NCBI RefSeq assembly: GCF_900638555.1
Contig: NZ_LR134525.1
Location: 868,001 to 932,000 of the forward strand
Origin: Neisseria meningitidis
Lineage (GTDB): Bacteria; Pseudomonadota; Gammaproteobacteria; Burkholderiales; Neisseriaceae
DNA: 64,000 nucleotides
Reading direction: 5' to 3'
Part shown: one piece after another, positions 59,957-64,000 of the stretch
Position numbering within the stretch: the stretch's first letter is position 1
How the letters are laid out: the number at the start of each line of letters is the position of its first letter
Notes under the pieces: generated by a model
What the model was told of the DNA's origin: nothing
Databases searched by the model: none
What the model saw: only the letters and a program-made list of their open reading frames with translations
Program-made: the position numbers and the translations under genes

Positions 59957-60053
59957 ATGTATATACAAACTACAATCCAAAAGATCCTAAGCAAACCACC
60001 AATCCCACACCACCCTTACCGGTTCAAATCCGCACAAAAACCCACATCCCGTC

Positions 60054-60073
60054 ATTCCCACGAAAGTGGGAAT
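60054..60073. repeat. dRS3 repeat
   Basis: ATTCCCACGAAAGTGGGAAT, 8 bp before the first right-arm CREE. Confidence 0.85.
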
Positions 60074-60081
60074 CTGGGACG

Positions 60082-60236
60082 TATAGTGGATTAACAAAAA
60101 TCAGGACAAGGCGACCAAGCCGCAGACAGTACAAATAGTACGGAACCGATTCACTTGGTGCTTCAGCACCTTAGAGAATCGTTCTCTTTGAGCTAAGGCG
60201 AGGCAACGCCGTACTGGTTTTTGTTAATCCACTATA
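60082..60236. repeat. Correia repeat element, 155 bp (copy A)
   Basis: TATAGTGGATTAACA to TGTTAATCCACTATA with the internal block intact. Separated by 100 bp from a near-identical copy. No gene in 59957-60589. Confidence 0.95.
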
Positions 60237-60287
60237 AAATCTAAAGAAACCTTTTTTCCCGATAAGTTTCCGTGCCGACAGGTCTAG

Positions 60288-60307
60288 ATTCCCGCCTGCG
60301 CGGGAAT
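60288..60307. repeat. dRS3 repeat between the two CREEs
   Basis: ATTCCCGCCTGCGCGGGAAT. Confidence 0.85.
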
Positions 60308-60336
60308 GACGGATCTTAGGCTTCTGTTTTTGTTTC

Positions 60337-60491
60337 TATAGTGGATTAACAAAAATCAAGACAAGGCGACCAAGCCGCAGACAGTACAAATAGTACGGAA
60401 CCGATTCACTTGGTGCTTCAGCACCTTAGAGAATCGTTCTCTTTGAGCTAAGGCGAGGCAACGCCGTACTGGTTTTTGTTAATCCACTATA
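60337..60491. repeat. Correia repeat element, 155 bp (copy B)
   Basis: Same length and orientation as copy A; the only difference seen is CAAGACAAGG for CAGGACAAGG near the start. Confidence 0.95.
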
Positions 60492-60589
60492 TTTTTTCAG
60501 GAATGACGGTTTGGAAATTGCCCGAAACCCCAAAAACAGAAACCGGACAAACGGGTTTTCCGCCAAAGCCGGCATTTTCCGACTTTGCT

Positions 60590-61495
<906 letters not shown>

Positions 61496-61530
61496 CTATT
61501 GTTGACAATTTCGGCTTATGTTAACGCCAA

Positions 61531-61560
61531 ACGCCGTCTGAAACAATCTTCAGACGGCAT
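61531..61560. terminator. DUS pair upstream of argB
   Basis: GCCGTCTGAA and TTCAGACGGC around ACAAT, in the gap between the divergent argB and carboxypeptidase genes; more likely an uptake site than a functional terminator. Confidence 0.5.
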
Positions 61561-61655
61561 CCGGCAGACTTTCGAGCAGGTTGAAGCCTTGCGATACGGG
61601 CGGTAAAATCGCGGTTTATCCGGTTCGAGAAACCGGCGACAGCAAGGACTTTCCC

Positions 61656-62786
61656 ATGATTAAAATCAGCACCCGCTTCGATGCCGGCTCGGTCGTCGTC
61701 AAAGACCTGACCGATCCTTCCAACATCCGCCTCGCCCTGCGTCCCGACAACGCCTCCGATTTTGCACAATGGTTCTACTTCCGGCTGCAAGGCGCGGCAT
61801 ATCAAAACTGCATCATGCATTTTGAAAACGCGGCAGAAGCCGCCTACCCGAAAGGCTGGGAAGGCTATCAGGCGTGTGCCTCATACGACCGCCGCAACTG
61901 GTTCCGCGTACCGACTTCCTACGAAAACGGCGTACTGACCGTCAATCATACGCCGCTGTCCAACAGCGTGTATTACGCCTATTTCGAACCTTACTCCGAA
62001 GAACAGCATTTAAACCTCCTCGGCGACGCGCAAGGCAGCGGCCTGTGCCGCATCGACGACTTGGGCAGCACCGTGCAAGGGCGCGACATCAATCTGCTGA
62101 CCATCGGCAATCAGGTCGAAAGCGATCTGAAAATCTGGATTACCGCCCGCCAGCATCCGGGCGAAACCATGGCGGAATGGTTTGTCGAGGGGCTGCTCGG
62201 CAGGCTGCTCGATCCGCAAGACCCGACAGCGCGCACCCTGCTCGACCGCGCCACGTTCTATATCGTCCCCAATATGAACCCCGACGGTTCGGCACTGGGC
62301 AACCTTCGTACCAACGCCGCCGGTGCGAACCTCAACCGCGAATGGGAAAATCCGACTTTGGAAAAAAGCCCCGAAGTGTTCTTCGTGCGCGAAAAAATGC
62401 TGGAAACCGGCGTGGATTTGTTCTTGGACATCCACGGCGACGAAGGGCTGCCCTTTATCTTTGTTGCAGGAACTGAAGGCGTGCCAAACTACAATCCGCG
62501 CATTTCCGCGTTGGAAACACAGTTCAAAACCGCCCTTTTGAACGCCAGCCCCGATTTCCAAGACGAATACGGTTACGAAAAAGATGCGCCCGGTCAGGCA
62601 AACATGACCTTGGCAACAAACTGGGTCGGCAACCGTTTCAACTGCCTTGCCTATACGTTGGAAATGCCGTTCAAAGACAATGCCAACCTGCCCGACGACG
62701 ATTTCGGATGGAACGGTCAACGGTCGTTGCGCTTGGGCGAAGCCGCGTTGTCCGCCATCCTCAACATCATCGGCGATTTGCGCTGA
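61656..62786 (+). CDS. M14-family zinc carboxypeptidase
   Basis: 376 residues from MIKISTRFD (AAGGAC upstream); the longer frame is not supported. The first ~130 residues form the beta-sandwich of cytosolic M14 (CCP-like) enzymes. The catalytic domain has Zn ligands H and E in RQHPGETMAEWF, NMNPDGSALGN, the third ligand in DIHGDEGLPF and the catalytic Glu in YTLEMPFK. No signal peptide, so cytosolic. Substrate may be a C-terminal Glu/Lys peptide; not known. Confidence 0.87.
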   Translation: MIKISTRFDAGSVVVKDLTDPSNIRLALRPDNASDFAQWFYFRLQGAAYQNCIMHFENAAEAAYPKGWEGYQACASYDRRNWFRVPTSYENGVLTVNHTPLSNSVYYAYFEPYSEEQHLNLLGDAQGSGLCRIDDLGSTVQGRDINLLTIGNQVESDLKIWITARQHPGETMAEWFVEGLLGRLLDPQDPTARTLLDRATFYIVPNMNPDGSALGNLRTNAAGANLNREWENPTLEKSPEVFFVREKMLETGVDLFLDIHGDEGLPFIFVAGTEGVPNYNPRISALETQFKTALLNASPDFQDEYGYEKDAPGQANMTLATNWVGNRFNCLAYTLEMPFKDNANLPDDDFGWNGQRSLRLGEAALSAILNIIGDLR

Positions 62787-62800
62787 AACCCTTATTGCAG

Positions 62801-62838
62801 AAATGCCGTCTGAAGCATCATGCCTTTCAGACGGCATT
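62801..62838. terminator. DUS hairpin between carboxypeptidase and lgt
   Basis: AAATGCCGTCTGAA and TTCAGACGGCATTT pair around a 10-nt loop. Confidence 0.7.
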
Positions 62839-62856
62839 TGAAAACGAAAGCCCGTT

Positions 62857-63717
62857 ATGATTACCCATCCCCAATTCGACCCCGTCCTTATCAGTATCGG
62901 CCCGCTTGCCGTCCGCTGGTATGCCCTAAGCTACATCCTCGGATTTATTCTTTTTACCTTTCTCGGCAGAAGGCGCATCGCGCAAGGCTTGTCCGTTTTT
63001 ACCAAAGAATCGCTCGACGACTTCCTGACATGGGGCATTTTGGGCGTAATTTTGGGCGGGCGTTTGGGTTACGTCCTGTTTTACAAGTTTTCCGACTACC
63101 TCGCCCATCCGCTTGATATTTTCAAGGTATGGGAAGGCGGAATGTCGTTCCACGGCGGCTTTTTGGGTGTAGTTATTGCCATATGGTTGTTCGGTCGCAA
63201 ACACGGCATCGGCTTCCTCAAACTGATGGACACGGTCGCACCGCTCGTTCCACTGGGTCTCGCTTCGGGACGTATCGGCAACTTCATCAACGGCGAACTT
63301 TGGGGACGCGTTACCGACATCAACGCATTTTGGGCAATGGGCTTCCCGCAGGCGCGTTACGAAGACCTCGAAGCCGCCGCGCACAATCCGCTTTGGGCAG
63401 AATGGCTGCAACAATACGGTATGCTGCCGCGTCATCCCTCGCAGCTTTATCAGTTTGCACTTGAAGGCATCTGCCTGTTCGCCGTCGTTTGGCTGTTCTC
63501 TAAAAAACAGCGGCCGACCGGACAAGTCGCCTCACTCTTCCTCGGCGGCTACGGCATATTCCGCTTCATTGCCGAATTTGCACGCCAACCCGACGACTAT
63601 CTCGGGCTGCTGACCTTGGGGCTGTCGATGGGGCAATGGTTGAGCGTCCCGATGATTGTTTTGGGTATCGTCGGCTTTGTCCGGTTCGGCATGAAAAACA
63701 GCACTGACCGCCTGTGA
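62857..63717 (+). CDS. lgt: Prolipoprotein diacylglyceryl transferase Lgt
   Basis: 286 residues. Essential inner-membrane enzyme that attaches diacylglycerol to lipobox cysteines, so it serves every lipoprotein in this window. Motifs: HGGFLG, and [14 protein letters not shown], with about seven membrane helices. Start has GAAAG upstream. DUS pair follows. Confidence 0.95.
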   Translation: MITHPQFDPVLISIGPLAVRWYALSYILGFILFTFLGRRRIAQGLSVFTKESLDDFLTWGILGVILGGRLGYVLFYKFSDYLAHPLDIFKVWEGGMSFHGGFLGVVIAIWLFGRKHGIGFLKLMDTVAPLVPLGLASGRIGNFINGELWGRVTDINAFWAMGFPQARYEDLEAAAHNPLWAEWLQQYGMLPRHPSQLYQFALEGICLFAVVWLFSKKQRPTGQVASLFLGGYGIFRFIAEFARQPDDYLGLLTLGLSMGQWLSVPMIVLGIVGFVRFGMKNSTDRL

Positions 63718-63723
63718 AAAATA

Positions 63724-63763
63724 CCGTCTGAAACATGGAAATCCGGTTTCAGACGGCATTTTT
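63724..63763. terminator. DUS hairpin between lgt and the SEC-C gene
   Basis: ACCGTCTGAAAC and GTTTCAGACGGCATTTTT pair; the genes converge here. Confidence 0.7.
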
Positions 63764-63789
63764 ACGTTTGGTTCATGGAAACAAACGCT

Positions 63790-64000
63790 TCAATTCTTAC
63801 CGCAACACGCCTTGTATTTTCTGCCGCTGCCGCACGGACAGGGATCGTTCCTGCCTGTTTTTTCGCCTTCCCTGCGGACGGTTTGCGGCTTGTTGATGAC
63901 CGCCTGCCAGTAGCGGTAGATATCCGCCAATGCATAAGGCAACTCGGATTCCAGTTCCGCCAGCTCGCCTTCTGTGAATTGCAGACGGATAGTGCCGTTG
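63790..64000 (-). CDS. SEC-C motif protein, C-terminal part
   Basis: The frame is open from the right window edge. The end reads [19 protein letters not shown], a canonical CxCxGSGxxxKxCC zinc motif like that of SecA and YecA/UPF0149-type proteins. The preceding helical part ([20 protein letters not shown]) fits the UPF0149/YecA class. N-terminus is outside the window. Confidence 0.8.
   Translation of the reverse strand, partial: NGTIRLQFTEGELAELESELPYALADIYRYWQAVINKPQTVRREGEKTGRNDPCPCGSGRKYKACCGKN

Noticed and set aside
62010..62837. 275-codon minus-strand ORF
   Set aside because: Antisense of the M14 carboxypeptidase.

Overview
The window is from a pathogenic Neisseria, most likely N. meningitidis. 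It is dense in the Neisseria DNA uptake sequence (ATGCCGTCTGAA, often as inverted pairs that act as terminators). It carries full-length Correia repeat elements (CREE) and dRS3 repeats, and the host genes fit (a CsgG-like/DUF4810/DUF799 lipoprotein trio including GNA1162, hpnDE, bioB, mpl, the iscX/fdx/hscA cluster, argB, lgt). A Mu-like prophage is inserted in an ABC-transporter gene, as described for meningococcal MuMenB. The species call is inference; no rRNA or tRNA gene was noticed.

Left host arm (1-20008): 3' end of a CapA-family gene, bioB, mpl, two small unknown genes, a SPOUT RNA methyltransferase, tilS, accA (with a 1-nt frameshift), hslR, iscX, an unknown gene, fdx, ankyrin/DUF2314/GIY-YIG genes interposed before hscA, hpnD-hpnE, an SDR protein lacking the usual catalytic Tyr, three lipoproteins, and the membrane half of an SbmA/YddA-like ABC transporter.

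Prophage (about 20009-57124): Mu order, but inverted relative to window coordinates. On the right are the repressor (XRE + ORF6C-like), Ner, MuA, MuB, a chain of tiny early ORFs and Gam. In the middle are GemA, Mor and the lysis genes (amidase, nested Rz/Rz1 spanins). To the left are the head and tail genes down to the tail fibre. An island on the opposite strand (48.2-50.5 kb) splits the early genes from GemA/Mor. It holds tandem modules of an Ibs-like hydrophobic micropeptide plus a small ribbon-helix-helix-like protein, with GC hairpins, then an AntA antirepressor. A BrnTA toxin-antitoxin pair and a lipoprotein cargo gene lie among the tail genes. A 77-bp-period dRS3 array and a 12-bp minisatellite lie beside the tail-fibre stop.

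The prophage looks defective. IS1655 has replaced nearly all of the major capsid gene; gp35 is fused to a half gp36; gp45-gp46-gp47 have collapsed into two fragments; and an S24 repressor survives only as a C-terminal remnant. Transposition, regulation and lysis genes remain open. DUS dialect differs: the host arms use ATGCCGTCTGAA, while the prophage mostly has AGGCCGTCTGAA or AGGTCGTCTGAA, pointing to time spent in a commensal Neisseria.

Right host arm (57125-64000): ATPase half of the split ABC gene, hda, a HAD phosphatase with a 1-nt frameshift, an AT-rich membrane ORF, a block of dRS3 and two CREEs, argB, an M14 carboxypeptidase, lgt, and the 3' end of a SEC-C protein. Several single-base frameshifts (accA, HAD, IS1655, gp47, a gp24-region gene), one in an essential gene, suggest that some may be sequencing errors.
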